64,000 nucleotides of DNA from Euryodendron excelsum (GCA_033060915.1 CM065392.1:11162501-11226500); one strand, 5' to 3'. Positions 32,425 through 45,499 are shown, numbered from the stretch's first letter. The notes: generated from the letters alone by a model not told the origin. Program-made: numbers and translations.

Positions 32425-34648
32425 TTGAACACTTCTTTCTTTTATTTTCTTTTTTCTTTTTTTTTTTTCAAATTTTCTAAACAAGACTAATTAGTTCTTT
32501 GCTTCTTTGTTTCTCTGTCAACAGTTCTTCTTTCCAATCTTTAGACAGATTAGACTCTGATTGAAGAAAACCAGAAAGACATGGTAAATAGAGAGAAATT
32601 ATTCAATAGGTCCAAAACACCACATCAACATGATAATGCGGTGTACTCAATCAATTAAAAGTAAACATGTGTTCCTATTTTATATTGATAGACCTAATTT
32701 TTAGATTAATTGGCCTAGTTGTTAGAATAATGGAAGTACAAACTTTCTTACATATTCATATTTATTATTCATTTAGTTGAGTTGACAAAAAATACCTAAT
32801 GTGCGTTATTTTTAATTGGTTGAGCACACCATATCAGCATATGGACATGATGTTTTAGACCTGCTGAATAATTTCTCATAAAAATAAGAGTTTCAAAGTA
32901 ATATAAATATTCATAACGCATCCAATCTTACATAAGCTGAAAGCTTCAATCATATTTCCCACGTTTAAACCATTACCTTTAAACAATGATAGGAGAAAAA
33001 TTCTTTGCTCATCTGAATCAATACAATATATGTTCTCTCTCTGTATATATATCGGCCAGCCATATGCACATTTACATCATAAGGAGTAGGGAATCTCAAT
33101 TGGCTGCAAAAAATTGTTTCCGATCTAGTAAGTTGTAATAACAGCCCTGTTTTAATCTCACCAAAAGCATTTGCTGTAAAAATTTGTTTCAAAGCTAATA
33201 ACAGTGCTTTTCATATGGAGAGCTATGCTTCACTCTTTGCTTTATACCAGAACAAAAAATGTAAGAAATTTTATGAGTGATCACTTCATTTCAAGAGATA
33301 TATCAATCTGTTTGACTGAAATATTTTTTATTAGATCTCTACATACATTAAAACTTGGGCATCCAGATCTGTTAGTTAGTTTATATAGCATCGCACCAGG
33401 GACGGCTTGAGGCCATTTGAGGCCTAAAGCAAATATTTCAAATGAGCTTTTGTACATTTTCTATCTGAGGCTTGTTTCGAAGTTGACTAGTTTATTGATT
33501 TTCAGTCCTTTTTTTTTATTTATTATTATAAAGGTTTGGAGCTTTCAAAAAGAAACTTTATTTGTACAATCTATGTATTGTTACATAAATAAATTTTTTT
33601 TTTTGTGAAGTCAACTAGCGTATTTGCTTTTGGTTTTTCTTTTTAACGAATTTTTTTTCATACGGACTAGGGTATTTTTTTTTCTCATATGGACTGAGGT
33701 CTTTTTTTCTATTATGGATTGTGCTTTGTTTAAAAAAAAAAATGTCTAAACTATAATGAGCTCTTTTTTTTTTTTTTGAGTTCATCGGAAATGATTATAA
33801 GGATGGCCGAAACCGGGAGAGGAATTCGCGAATGGTTCGAACTCCTGGCTTCGCCAACTAGGCTAGCCCCAATTGAATAACCATAGAGAGCTTTTGCTAT
33901 AGCATGTAAGGTTTTATAATTTTGGGGCCTTCAAAAAAAATTTATTTGTATTGTGTTTTTATTTTTTGTTAAACCAATTATTTTTTCTTCAGAAGTGCAC
34001 TAGTGCAGTTAACTTTAATCTTTTTCCTAACATGCTTTTTTACTTAATTGGATTAAGGCCTATTTTTCAAAAAAATATATAAAATTTGTATAGGCTCTTT
34101 TATTATTATTATTATAGTATGTTAAGATTTAGAAAATAAGGTACCTTCAAAAATTAGGGGCCTAAAGCAATTTGCTTGCTTTGTGGTTAAGACGACTACA
34201 AATTGGGCAATACTCTTACAATTGAAGTTTTTAGTTTATGCAGGATTATGATGTTTTATGAATATCAGAGTCTAATATGGCTAATTTTGTAACTCTGGTT
34301 AAGATTGGAAAGAAAACTATTGCAATGCACTTCCATGGATGCTTGAAAGAGAGAAACAAAGAAGCAAAGAAAAAAAAATGGGTTTTAAGTATTTTTTGGG
34401 AAAAATTCAACTGAAAAAAAAGGCACCTAAAATTTAAGCACTTTTCTAAAATAAGAGTTGATATGGCAAGAAAATCATTAAGAGGGGAATTATTTTTCAG
34501 AGAGTAGTAGATTGGGAATATATTTCCAAGATGGTGTTATTTTGGCAAAAAACTCATAATATTTAAAGGGTAAATTACACTTACTGCCCCTAAGGTTTGG
34601 ATTTAGTACATAAAATACCCCTCATTTTTTAGACTTTGTACTGAGCTC
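32425..34648. other. Intergenic, old repeat pieces, no gene seen
   Basis: AT-rich DNA without recognised coding sequence. At 33380-33440 and 34150-34180 the phrase GGCCTAAAGCAA occurs twice around an AT-rich middle, so an old transposon is likely but its type is unclear. At 33800-33850 there is a GGTTCGAACTC word resembling a pol III B box. From 34569 a repeat-like phrase GGGTAAATTACACTTACTGC starts, which the hAT element then interrupts; the bases just before the hAT (34641-34648) are its target duplication. Confidence 0.4.
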
Positions 34649-35369
34649 TAGGCATGTAAATCCAGCCGGCCCAGCCTGACTCAGGGCGTGGCCCACTAGG
34701 CTGGGGCCGGGTTTTGCGGGCTCCCGCCATTTTTGAGACTGGCTCGGCCAAAAATGTGAAGGAAAAGGCCTAAGCCCAGTCCACGGCCCAAGGGGCGGGG
34801 TTAGGCTCGGCCTTGGGCCTCAGGCTTTTTGGGCTAATTTTTGGGTTGAGCCTCTTTGGCCCATTGTTTTTTTGAAGCATTATATTTTTAAAACTAATAA
34901 ATTTAGTTATAATAAATTATACACTATGATTCTATGAATTAGAAATTTATTTTTAAGCTTATATATATATTTAATTTCTTTGAATTTATGTAAAAAACTT
35001 TACACTTACATTTATTATTATGTATAATTAATAAGAATTATTAAGGTAAATTATTTATACAATTATATTTATAAAATTAATGAACGTGCTTAAAAAAAAT
35101 TGAATTTGAAAAGAGGGGGGGTTAGGAGTATGGGTGGGGAGTGTTTAAAAAAAATTTCAAATTGAATTTAAAAGGAAAAAAGCCAAACAGGGGGGGGGGG
35201 TCACGGGCTCATGGCTGGGCTTGGACTTGGGCTCTTGGGCAAGGCTTTGGGCCAAGCTTGGGCTTCTAGAAGGGGCCCTAGGCCTACCCATAGGGTGCTC
35301 GGTCTAGGCCCAAGTCGGGCTCGGGCTAGGCTTTGGCTCGATGGGCCTTGGGCTAGATTTACATCCCTA
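34649..35369. mobile_element. Non-autonomous hAT element
   Basis: This 721-base element has terminal inverted repeats TAGGCATGTAAATCCAGCC (left) and the complement of GGGCTAGATTTACATCCCTA (right). It is flanked by an eight-base target duplication with one mismatch, CTGAGCTC (34641-34648) and TTGAGCTC (35370-35377). The ends are packed with GGGC/GGCCC words (34660-34860 and 35200-35355), typical of the plant hAT family whose ends read TAGGGATGT. The middle is AT-rich. No transposase is encoded, so it would depend on an hAT transposase elsewhere. Confidence 0.88.
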
Positions 35370-35377
35370 TTGAGCTC

Positions 35378-36431
35378 GCTTACTCTATAAAACTTGGAAC
35401 ATATTCTCCCTTCTTGTTATCTATCGTTAGCATGATCAACTAGCTGTCCATGACATTAGCAAAATAGTACCTGCAATACCAAAAAATGCCCTTGCTTTAC
35501 CTGAAGTTACCATATTAACTGAAGTCGATAAAAAATTTACCAAAATGCCTTTGTAAAAGACTACAATTTAACAAAAATGGTTATATAAAGTTTAATTGAA
35601 ATTTACAAATAATGTCAATTATAATTATCTATAAGCAATTAATTATGGTAATTATTGATAATATTATTATAATATAATAAACTAGTCTTTGACAAACAAA
35701 CAATTTGACAAAAATATCAGTACAAATAGTTATCAAAAATAATGTTAATTATGTTCAGAAAAATAGATTTTACAAAACCATAATCTAAAATAATATTATT
35801 CTTATCTATTAATAAGTTTCTAACTGCTAACTTTTTCTTTAATTTAATGTAACTATTTTTTATTAACTCTCTCTCAAATAAATATAAGAAAAATTCTTTT
35901 TGTCTCTCTCACATAGACACAAACACAAACATAAACCTACAAGAGCCACCAGTGCCCCCAACCCCCACTCCCACTACCTCCCTCTTCTATCTACTCCACC
36001 TGTCTTTCTAGCCACAAATTGTTCGAGATATTTTGAAGTTTCAAAACTTCTCTCCAAGAATCACAATCATTGAGGAAAGTCTCTTTCACTAATAGGTGTG
36101 ACTTTTAGGAATAGCCACTTCAGCGATTATATAAACCCACAAGTATTATATTTTTATGTCTCTCTCTGAACGTCTCATGTCTGAAAGTATGAGACTTAGA
36201 ATTCTTTATAGTTTTCTCTTCTTCTTTTCTTTTTCCTTATTTTTTTTATTGTTTAAGGGCAACTACGATTATAGACAGGTTCATTAGACAGTTCAATGTA
36301 TGCAAATATTGAAGAGAGTGACTGTGATCAGGGTTGTATCTTGGAGTTGTTCATTGTCCAGTAACACCTTCGTGTAGGGAGACAATAACATTTTTAGGGC
36401 AGTGATCCCATGTCTCTTTGAATCCGTTCTT

Positions 36432-36434
<3 letters not shown>
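35378..36434. other. Intergenic, no gene seen
   Basis: AT-rich sequence with no recognised coding region. The first part looks like the continuation of the repeat that begins near 34569 and was split by the hAT element. Confidence 0.4.

Positions 36435-36510
<76 letters not shown>
36435..36510. repeat. Compound (CT)n(CA)n microsatellite
   Basis: About 36 bases of CT units followed directly by about 40 bases of CA units. The open frames across it are artefacts of the repeat. Confidence 0.97.
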
Positions 36511-36512
<2 letters not shown>

Positions 36513-36719
36513 TCTCTCGTCCCTCAGCCATCCGACCCACCACCACACCATTGCACACCACCACATAAGACCTACTCGATGTCACAACCCACCAAAATGG
36601 TAGCATTTGAAGGCCCATGGGAATGCCAAGGAGTCAACACAGGTTTAGAAACTTTTAGGCTATTCTTGGGCATTCTAACACATGGATATTTTGGAGGAAT
36701 TCTAAAGCCTTCTACACAA

Positions 36720-37090
36720 TTGTAGATAATGGGAAGGTGTAGGAGAATCTAGAATGAGGGAGGCTTCCTTGAGAAGCTTTGTAAGTATCTAAGATATTTG
36801 TATAGAATTCTTTAGAAAGTTAATCTCCATCGTTGGGTCAAGTTGATCTTCCCTGTCCATTACGGAGATGGCCAACTATAAATAGGTGGAGGTATTCATT
36901 TGTAAAGCATCCAAGTTTGAAGCAATCAAAGTATTCTCTAAGTTCTCTCAAAGCTCACTTTGCTCACTTTGTGCTCATTTACTCTTAGTTTTTTCTTTCG
37001 GTGTTCTTTAAGACTTACTTAGCATATTTGGGGAATAAGGTGTCTAAGGTCATGTGGGTTCAAGTAGTTCAAGAGCTAGGGCCATGACAT
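36720..37090 (+). repeat. Possible LTR remnant
   Basis: This stretch has the layout of a short plant LTR: a TGTAGATAATGGG-like start near 36722, a TATA box (TATAAATA near 36889), then a CT-rich transcribed part. No partner copy, primer site or target duplication was found in the window, so a solo LTR is only one reading. Confidence 0.35.
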
Positions 37091-37889
37091 TAAGCACATC
37101 ACCACATATAACAACCACCTTTAATAAATTGTCTTTAAGAGAGAGAGAACTAGATCCAACTATTGCTTCCATTGTATAACCACATGCGCTATTATGCTAC
37201 ATATATTCCAAACGTGGATGGTTGCATTAGAAATAAAATATTTGCATTAAAAATCATAGTTGCCTCACTAGTTATTGTCTTATCTTTTTCCATACAACAA
37301 TTTTATCTTGTTGTGACAACAATTTCATTTTGAGTGTAGCTTTGGAGACAACATCTTTTTTGGTTCTCTTTGTTGCCAAGGGAGTCTCGAGCCTTAGAAC
37401 TACAAGACTTTTCGGCAAATTAGTTTCTGGATGGTATGTGGCCTTTTATAAACTAAGCTACTCTTAAGCATTTTGTCAATCATTTAGGATGCAAAATTTC
37501 TCTAACCATCGAAGTTGGATTCAGCCATTACATAGAATAATTTCACACACAAAAATTAACCAAAGAGCAACCACATAACAACAATAGGTATAAATTTTAA
37601 GCACAAAGATCAAACATATCCACGCAAGAGCAAAGATGATGGATTGAAACGAATAAATTCAACAATATGAGAACTAACCAATTATTAATGAATGTTAACA
37701 ACAAAATCATAAATCTAAATCACAGTAATATGAAAAAAGTTTTAATTCAACTAGGAAAATACGCACTTATAAAATGTCCATACGTTACTCACTCTACGTG
37801 TTATTCTCTTCAGTAAACAATGTCAAGATGCATTAACAAATTTATACCCAGTCGAAAGAGATGAGGCACTTTTGGTGGCAGCCATAATG
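37091..37889. other. Intergenic, no gene seen
   Basis: AT-rich, with no recognisable protein similarity or element ends. Confidence 0.4.
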
Positions 37890-38073
37890 TTGTCGGTCTA
37901 TTGAGTGTAAAGGTTGAGGCCGTTTGAGCATGAATCAATCCTTGCGGCTGGAGTCGGGTGTGTCATCGGTGGCCGCCAATATTGTCGGTCTATTAGGTGC
38001 AAAGGTTGAGGCGGTTTGAGCATGAATCAATCTTGGCAACTGCAGTCTATGAGTCATTGGTGATTCGCGATTG
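37890..38073. repeat. Two-copy tandem duplication, 92-base unit
   Basis: TTGTCGGTCTATT occurs at 37890 and again at 37982, followed in both by AAGGTTGAGGC, GTTTGAGCATGAATCAATC and a TCATTGGTG-like end. The two units are about 80 percent alike by eye, so the duplication is old. It does not lie in a recognised gene. Confidence 0.8.
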
Positions 38074-39978
38074 GTTTCCTATACAGCGCAAACAGATGAT
38101 GAAGGTGGTGAGAGCGGCCAATACAGTTGGAAGTTGGCATCATTTTTGGCGGTATTGGGTGGTCGGACAAAAACATAATAAAGGAAGAGGATGAAGGATA
38201 CAAAGGACATTTCACATCGAGCATACCGGAGAAGTGACTGCGGCTTTTGTTATAGTTGATGGATATATTCCTTTGCTGAGTTCTTTATGTATGGATATAT
38301 ATGTGTATATCTCTCCTATTTTAAAAGACAGGAAGGACTCAAAAGCGTTTTCTACTCTTTTTCTTCCAAAAATGTCCATAGAAAGAAAACCAAATTACAT
38401 TTTCATCCACCCGCCGATTCGCATCAGCCTGCCCTTGCTCGTGACTTTTCGAATTCATCAGTCAGTTAAAACCAAAAGCTGTTATTAATTTCAAAGCTAT
38501 TGCAATTTTGGTCTGCAAACTCAAGGGTTTTGCAAAATCCGACATTAAAAAAATTTTAGAACAAATTATCGTCTCACAATCTTTGTGGCGCTTTGTGTAT
38601 GCAAACTCAGAGTTTTATTGAAGTTCAGATTTAAATATATGTGAGATCAGATTGTCAATTCCACGACCTCGTCTCGAGGTGAGAACTACTATTTGTCGTT
38701 CTAATTAGAAAGCACATTGCTTGTAATTTTGATAAAACATCTGTTCACCCCCAACTCCATATACGTCGACTGGTTTCCTCTACTTCTTGTTCTTCATCTT
38801 CTCTGTTCCAATTTTTTCATGTTGTTACATGGTTGACAGGTTTGGCATGTTTTATTTATTATGGGAGTGATGTACTTTTGGTGTTATATATGGTTGCTGA
38901 GGGGAAAAAAGAAATACAAACATGTAAGCAAAAGAAGAAAAGAAAAGCAAACATGTGGGAAAAAGAAACAGATAATGTTTTCAACTTAGTATGGGTCTTG
39001 GGTACTTAGGCAAAACGCAAAAAGTACCCCTTATACTACACCTTTTCGTAACAACCAAATAGATATTAAACTAGAGGAAACTAAGCTTGATTGCCAAGGA
39101 TGAATGTTTGTACTGGAATATGTAAGATTCTTTAAAAAAAATATCTTGGAAATTTTTTTTTTTAGAATATATAGTAATATCAATGTGTGGTAATAATCGA
39201 CGTCACTAAAGTTAGTAGTTGTACATTACCCTTTTGGTAGGTTGATTGTTGATGGACATGGTACGTGGGTAATTTTTGTGTCAATAGGTAGTTTGAAATT
39301 GATACAAACGTCCAAAATGAAAGCCACACGATCTTTCGGTTAGTATGACTATCATGGAATTGGATCTGCAAAATAAATTCAAGCACATTTTTGAGCAACC
39401 CACCAAGGTTGGGGCCATTTGGAGATCTTTTATTAGTACTAGAAGTTGAGGCACATATCCCCATTACACCCACTAATCTCACTAACTTTATTATATCCAC
39501 TAACTAAAAGATATCAGTGATTAGTTAAATTCACTTAAAATTATAGTGCAATCCCTAAAGGCTTCACGTATCATGTTTCTTAGACGTCAACAAAATGCAC
39601 ACTCATTTTAAACTTTAATATGGTTTTGGAAGAAATATGTTCCAATCTTCTTTTATTTTTGTTCGCTCTTTCCATTCTTGAGGAATTTTTTTTTAATAGG
39701 TTACTTGGTAAAAAACAAACCAACCCAGAAATATCAAGTTATGTTTAACCTTCTTGTTGAATTGATGTTATCTTCTTGATTAAATTTCACATTGAGCATC
39801 TTCATTGATATTTGAGTTTTGTGTTATCTTGGATTGCTCTATATGCTTCCAATGCTTTTACTATAGGGAGTACGAAGGGATGTAAGATTAATTTGATGAA
39901 TGTGTACATAGGGTTTTTAATTTCAATATTGTTAAGATTAACTTGGATGAGTGCTTGCTAATTATAGTTGTGAATTTT
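38074..39978. other. Intergenic, no gene seen
   Basis: No coding similarity was found. Small open frames (38234-38488, 39180-39500) lack any family features. The last five bases before element E (ACTTT, 39979-39983) are its target-site duplication. Confidence 0.4.
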
Positions 39979-39983
39979 ACTTT

Positions 39984-41094
39984 TGATTACACTATTAAAG
40001 TGTAATTCATTCGCTTCGATTTTCACTTTGTTAGCCTTAGAATAATGTTATATTTATTTTTTTAGTCTGATAAAGTTTATTTGGATGTTTTGTGAAGATT
40101 TGGAGTGAATTGGAGCATCCGGGAGTGTTTGGGAGCTTTTGGAAGAGAAACTGGGACAAAAGAGCAAAATTGGCTAAAACTTGACAAGGATGTTCGGACA
40201 CATGTCTTGACACCCAGAGTGATGCAAGTATGTTTGGACACCCCGAGAAACTTCAGAAGCTTAAATCAAGAACAAAATTAGGAAATCTAGACACGTGTCC
40301 GGACACCTTTGGGAATGCGACAATGTCCGGACACATGTCCAAACACCCCTGGGAATTGATACAGTGTTCGGACACCCCTACGGAGATCCAATTTTTTGTG
40401 TAATTTTAAACCTATAAATACTTCTTTGTAAACCCTAATTCGGGGGACTGAGTTTTAGAAGCTATTTTTAGACTTAGAAATAGTATTAGAGAGCTTTCAT
40501 ATTATCTTCTTTCAATAGATTAATAATATTCTTGTCTTTGATTCCATTGCTTTCAATACAAATTTTAGATTTCATTATGTTCATGAGTAGCAAATCATCT
40601 TTCTTGGCAAGGAACGTGAAGATTGTCCGAACATTAATGATTTGACTAGGTATTCAATTGGGCTTTCTCGTTTCATCTTTTAAATAATGAATCTTTCTTT
40701 TCTCCATTCTTTTTCTTTCGAAATCAAGGGTTTATGATCATATCTTTGAGCGTTCATGCGCGACGTTGATCTCGTATGGGTGTTGCTTAGATCCCTGATA
40801 TGAACGCTTCGAATCTATTTTCTAAAAATACTTAATAAAGTTGAGATAGATTCTAAATTGGTTTTAACCGCGAAATCTTCCGATTTAATGACATAAGTTG
40901 TTGTTGTTGAATTGAGTTACAAACAAATACCTTGGGAAATTATCATTCTACCGGGCAATTGAATCATTCTTAGCCAAGATCTTCTTTTACTTAGTAAAAC
41001 CTTTATTTTTATTTAATCATTAGATAAACAATCTCTTGAAAGCAAATCATTCTTATTTCTTATTTTTGAGGTTATTCTTTGAGTTTTTGTTTGT
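39984..41094 (+). repeat. 5' LTR of element E, 3' end deleted
   Basis: It starts TGATTACACTATTAAAGTG and is collinear with the 3' LTR until GAGTTTTTGTTTGT at 41081-41094, where similarity stops. The last roughly 110 bases of the LTR and the primer-binding site are missing. A variable block at 40190-40380 holds several copies of the palindromic word GTGTCCGGACAC and its variants. Confidence 0.9.
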
Positions 41095-41206
41095 GATTTG
41101 TTCGTTGAGGCGCGGATTGCCTACCTTATTTGTTCATTGCATGCTTGGTTGGGTTCGGGATACAACAGGTAGACTTGCTTCTATAGACCCCAACCCAGTA
41201 TATACC

Positions 41207-42105
41207 ATGGCTAGCCTACCAATTGTCGCAGCTAGTAATGATGGCAATGGGAATGTTAACGCTCAGATTGTCAGAGCTACTCATGCACCTCCTTCTCGGT
41301 CTCTCCGAGATTACATGAACCCTGTCAGATAGAGTCCACCCTTATGTATCGTCTTACCAGCTCACCAACAAACCATGAACTTTAAACCTGGTATGTTCTA
41401 ACTCTTGCAGCATTTTCATGGGTTAGAGTCTAAGAATCCGTACCGCCACATCCAAGACTTTGAGGAAGTCTGCCTCATGTACCATGATAACAGTTGTTCT
41501 GTTGATGTGTTTTGCCTCAAGCTTTTCCCATTTTCTCTGAAGGATAATGACAAGATATGGCTAAACTCCTTAAGGCCTCTTTCTATCACTACTTGGAACC
41601 AGCTTCAAGCTGAGTTCTTGCATAAATTCTTTCCTGAGCACCGTACTGAAGCGATTCGTCGTAACATCTCTCAGTTTGGCCCTCACGAGGAGGAGACTTT
41701 CTTTCACTGTTGGGAGCGTTATAAGACATTGCTAAATTCTTGCCCCCACCATGGTTTTAAGTCTTATCAAGTCATCAATACTTTCTATTCATCTTTGACT
41801 CCGCAACTTAAGCGTTTGGTAGAGACTATGTGTGCTGGAGATTTTTATGACAAATCTCCCGACGAAGCTTTCGGGTATTTTGATTATTTAGTGGATACTA
41901 CTAGGGATTGGGCCACTACAGGGACTAGAAACATTGAGTCCTAACCTATTGAAAGAGCTAGTGGGAAGTTTACTTTGAGTCCGGTGGATGATGTTAATGC
42001 CAAGCTTAGTGCATTTGCTAACACTCTAACCAAGCAAATAGAGGCACTAACACTCAAGCAAGTACAAAGCGTCTCTATTGATCCACCTGCTCCACAGCTC
42101 TTGTA
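41207..42105 (+). pseudogene. Element E gag
   Basis: Athila-type Gag runs from ATG 41207 (MASLPIVAASNDG). It reads in one frame through SRSLRDYMNP, the capsid core QHFHGLESKNPYRHIQDFEE, FPFSLKDNDKIWLNSL, WNQLQAEFLHKFFP and ETFFHCWERYKTLL, to KQIEALTLKQVQ. In-frame stops lie at 41330 (TAG), 41399 (TAA), 41942 (TAA) and about 42103 (TAG), with no frameshift before the last. The first three could each derive from CAG or CAA by C-to-T change. Gag would coat the element RNA. Confidence 0.88.
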
Positions 42106-42135
42106 GTGTGTGCGATAATACTTCCCATATAACTA

Positions 42136-43786
42136 GTGAATGCCCCACGATCCCTAATTTTAGGGAAGTTTTGCGTGGTCAAGCTTAGGCAGTTGACTAA
42201 TTTAGAAATCTGTATCCACACCAAGGGGGCCAAGGGAACCCTTACTCGGGAACTTACAATCCAGGGTGGCGCAATCACCCTAACCTTAGTTAGGGGGCCA
42301 ATGGTAACACCGCTCCAAACCAATATCAAGCCACCTCAACAGTACCAAGCTCTATCACAGCCCTACACAACACCACCACAATCCTCCACATCTTACCAAG
42401 CACCCCATAAGCGGTCACTCGAGGAAATTTTGTCACAATTCATGCAAATGCAAAGTGGTTTGAATAACAACATTCAACAATTCATGCAAACACAAGGTGG
42501 GGTAAATGTGAGGGTTGACAAGACTTTGGAGCTACAAAGTCGCACTCTCGATGACATAAAGAGTCAGCTGACTCTACTAACACAGACTTTGACTGTTCCC
42601 GAGAAGGGACATTTCCCAGCTCAACCCCAGCCTAATCCTACTAGGCAAGCACATATGAGTGAGGGTATTCTTGACCCTACCACACACCACGAGCAGGTTC
42701 ATGCTATCACTACTCTACGAAGTGGAAAAATCATTAAAAATTCAAACACCACTTTTAAGGTCAGTGACGCAACAGGTAATGGGGTGGATAACCTAAGAGA
42801 AAAGTCTAGCACAGCCGAGAGAGAGAAAGAGAAAGTTGTTGAAGTTGAAAAACCTAAAGAGAGTGAGAAAGATGTGTTATCTCATGCACCATTCCCTTAT
42901 AGATTGAATAGACCCAAACATAAATTAATAAATTCTGAAATCTATGAGTTATTCAAACAGGTCAAGATAAACATCCCTCTCCTTGATGCTATAAAACAGA
43001 TTTCCTCCTATGCCAAGTTTTTAAAAGACTTGTGTACTGTCAAAAGGAGATTGCATGTTAAAGGGGATGTTTTGTTGGCTGAGCAAGCTAGTGCTATCTT
43101 ACAGTCTAAGGTCACTACTACCAAGTATAAGGACCCCCGTCGTACAACCATCTCTTGTATGATTGGAAAACCATAAAATCGATCATGCGTTACTTGATTT
43201 GGGAGCTAGTGTCAACTTACTCCCTTACTCTGTCTATCAGCAGCTGGGTTTGGGAGAGTTACGTTCCACTCGAATCACTCTTGAGCTCGTTGATCGGTCT
43301 ATTCAGGTGCCTAAGGGTATGGTGGAGGATGTGCTCATCCAGGTTGATAAGTTTTACTTCCCTGTGGACTTTGTCGTTATTGACACTCAACCTATAATGA
43401 GCCCTAGTTCTGAAGTTCCAATTCTAGTCATTTTAGGAACACCCTTCCTAGCTACATCTAATGCCCTAATTGGTTATAGGAATGGGGTCTTGAAACTATC
43501 TTTTGGTAATTTGACTACTGAACTGAACATCTTTAATGTGAGCAAGCAGTTGGGTGAGTATGAATATGTAAGGCAAATAAACTCTATTGACACCTTAGTG
43601 GACAACCATCTGGAGAGCGAGTGCATCAAAGGTCAAATAGAGCAAGCGTTGGTGAAGAATGAGGCTTATGGCCGGTTAGAATGTGACCAGTTTGAGTGTA
43701 ACCAAACAGTGAGTGATAGGGTGAAGGTATGGCAATGCTTGCAAGTGGCTCAGTGGGCCCCTTATTTTGAACCACCTCCTAATTAA
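42136..43786 (+). pseudogene. Element E gag C-terminus and aspartic protease
   Basis: The first frame (42136-43176) has the gag tail: KRSLEEILSQFMQMQ, a PQPNPTRQ segment, AITTLRSGKI, FPYRLNRPKHK and INIPLLDAIKQISSYAKFLK, blocks characteristic of Athila/gypsy elements before protease. A frameshift near 43165 leads to the protease (43163-43786): ALLDLGASVNLLPYSVYQQLGLG with the DLGA active-site form usual in this clade, then VILGTPFLAT. It ends WAPYFEPPPN with a stop at 43786. The polyprotein normally continues into RT; here the coding simply ends. Confidence 0.9.
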
Positions 43787-45499
43787 AGACCAGTAATCCT
43801 TGGTAGTGTATATTAATTATGTTAGTTTTTTTTAGGTTTTTGTTAGTTTCTAGGTTTTTAATTATATTCTTCTTGATTTACACTGAGAATCATGATGGCA
43901 GGTTTAATCTCATCTACCATATTTTTCCTATTAGAGCTTAATTATTGTGCAGCTTACCAAATCATTTTAAGTGATCATGTCTATGATGTTTAGTGTATGA
44001 ATGTCTATAGATCAATTTGAATGCAATCTTGAGGGTTGAAATATTTAATGCTAATGCAGGGTGATGAATGTATTATTACTTTTCGAGTTGTTCTTTTAAC
44101 CTTAACATAACTGTTAGAGTTTATCTGAGATACATGGCTTAGGAGAATGACATTAGTTTGCATCATCATTACATTAGATTTCAACCTTGGATGTTAAGTA
44201 ATTCGGATCCGTGAATGAGTGGAGATTTTTACCTTGTGAGCTTTAAAGCCATAACATTTTTCTGAGTGTCTACATTTACTCTCAATAAATTCTTTCATAT
44301 CTCTTTCATTTAATAGCTTTATTAGTTTTGGTTTGATTCATATGTTAAACTATTTTGAGTATTTGAAAGTTATGAACTCAATGTGATTGAGTGTGTACAC
44401 TTTTAGAGATGAAACTAGGCCATTTTTCTTATTTTGAGCCACAGATTTTCTTGTTGAAATCATTCCCTTGAAACTTTCTTGAGCCTTTACTTGATTAATC
44501 TCTGCTTAATTACACCAATACCAAAGTATTTCTCCATATAAGAATACAAGTATCTTCATTTGTTAGAAGTTGAGTTGAAAATAAAGAAGGGTGATATGTT
44601 TGTGATGAGATTGTGAAAAAAAGAAGTTAGCAAAGAAAGCAAAAGAAGGGAAGTACAAAAAAAAATAGTGAGGTTGGATGTTTGAACAGGAAAAAAAAGA
44701 AAAAAAAAAGCCAAAAAATATTAAATGAAATTGGAGAATTGGAAATGTGTACTAATTTTCCATTGTATGTCTTGATCACGCATGTTTTGAACCAATTATC
44801 TTTTCCTTTTCTAACCTATACCTCTTCGCCATGTTTTAACCTTGAAAGTCCTTGTTGATTTAAAGTGTGCATAACTGGTGTTTTTGAGTTATTGAGTTCA
44901 GTTCATATGCTTTTGATTGCTCGATCGGTTTTTACATTGAATACTTCTTCATGAAGCTATGCTAAGTCGGATATACTTTTATTTTATCGGTTCTTGTAAT
45001 TGGATTGCTCTCTCGTTTCCCTATGCATTTCCTCTTAAGGATGAGCTTTCCATTGTGAGTACCCTAAGTTTCTATTATTGTGAGTGTATGCCCGGTGAGA
45101 TTTTGAATCAAAGCTTTAAGGTTCAGATTGCTTGATTTCATTTGTTAATCTATAGTGTTTTGATGATTATACACTTGTATTGAATCCATTCTATGTTATT
45201 TGAGATTTTTTTTAAGGTTTATGTTAGAGTTTAAGATGAGTTGGGATTTAGTGATTCATTTTAACTCCTGCATGGTTTTCACTGTTCTAACTACTTTTGA
45301 GTGCAGGATGATTGTGATGTTTGTGGGTACCATCACTGAAAACCCTCACGAGACTATACTCATCCACTAGGGTAACTTAGGGGTTTAAAGGCTTGATGCA
45401 TAAGTTAAATGCATCTGTGATCCCTACGAAAATGGATTTTTATTTCATCTAGAGTTCAGAAGTTTTGCTAGGGTCTAGCAAAAGTTAAGTTGGGGGGTG
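43787..45499 (+). other. Element E non-coding internal region with polypurine tract
   Basis: About 1.7 kb with no RT, RNase H or integrase motif in any frame that I can read. It is AT-rich with a purine-rich stretch at 44560-44720, resembling the untranslated region that follows pol in Athila elements. It ends in AGTTGGGGGGTG (45488-45499), the polypurine tract for plus-strand priming, directly before the 3' LTR. Confidence 0.8.

Noticed and set aside
32145..32484. Long Ser-Leu and Arg-Glu open frames on both strands
   Set aside because: Artefacts of the CT tract inside the MITE.
33790..33860. SINE or tRNA relic with B-box-like GGTTCGAACTC
   Set aside because: The A box is weak, no tRNA fold can be drawn and there is no clear A tail or target duplication.
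36351..36725. Open frames with Thr-His and Cys-Val runs
   Set aside because: Artefacts of the compound CT/CA microsatellite.
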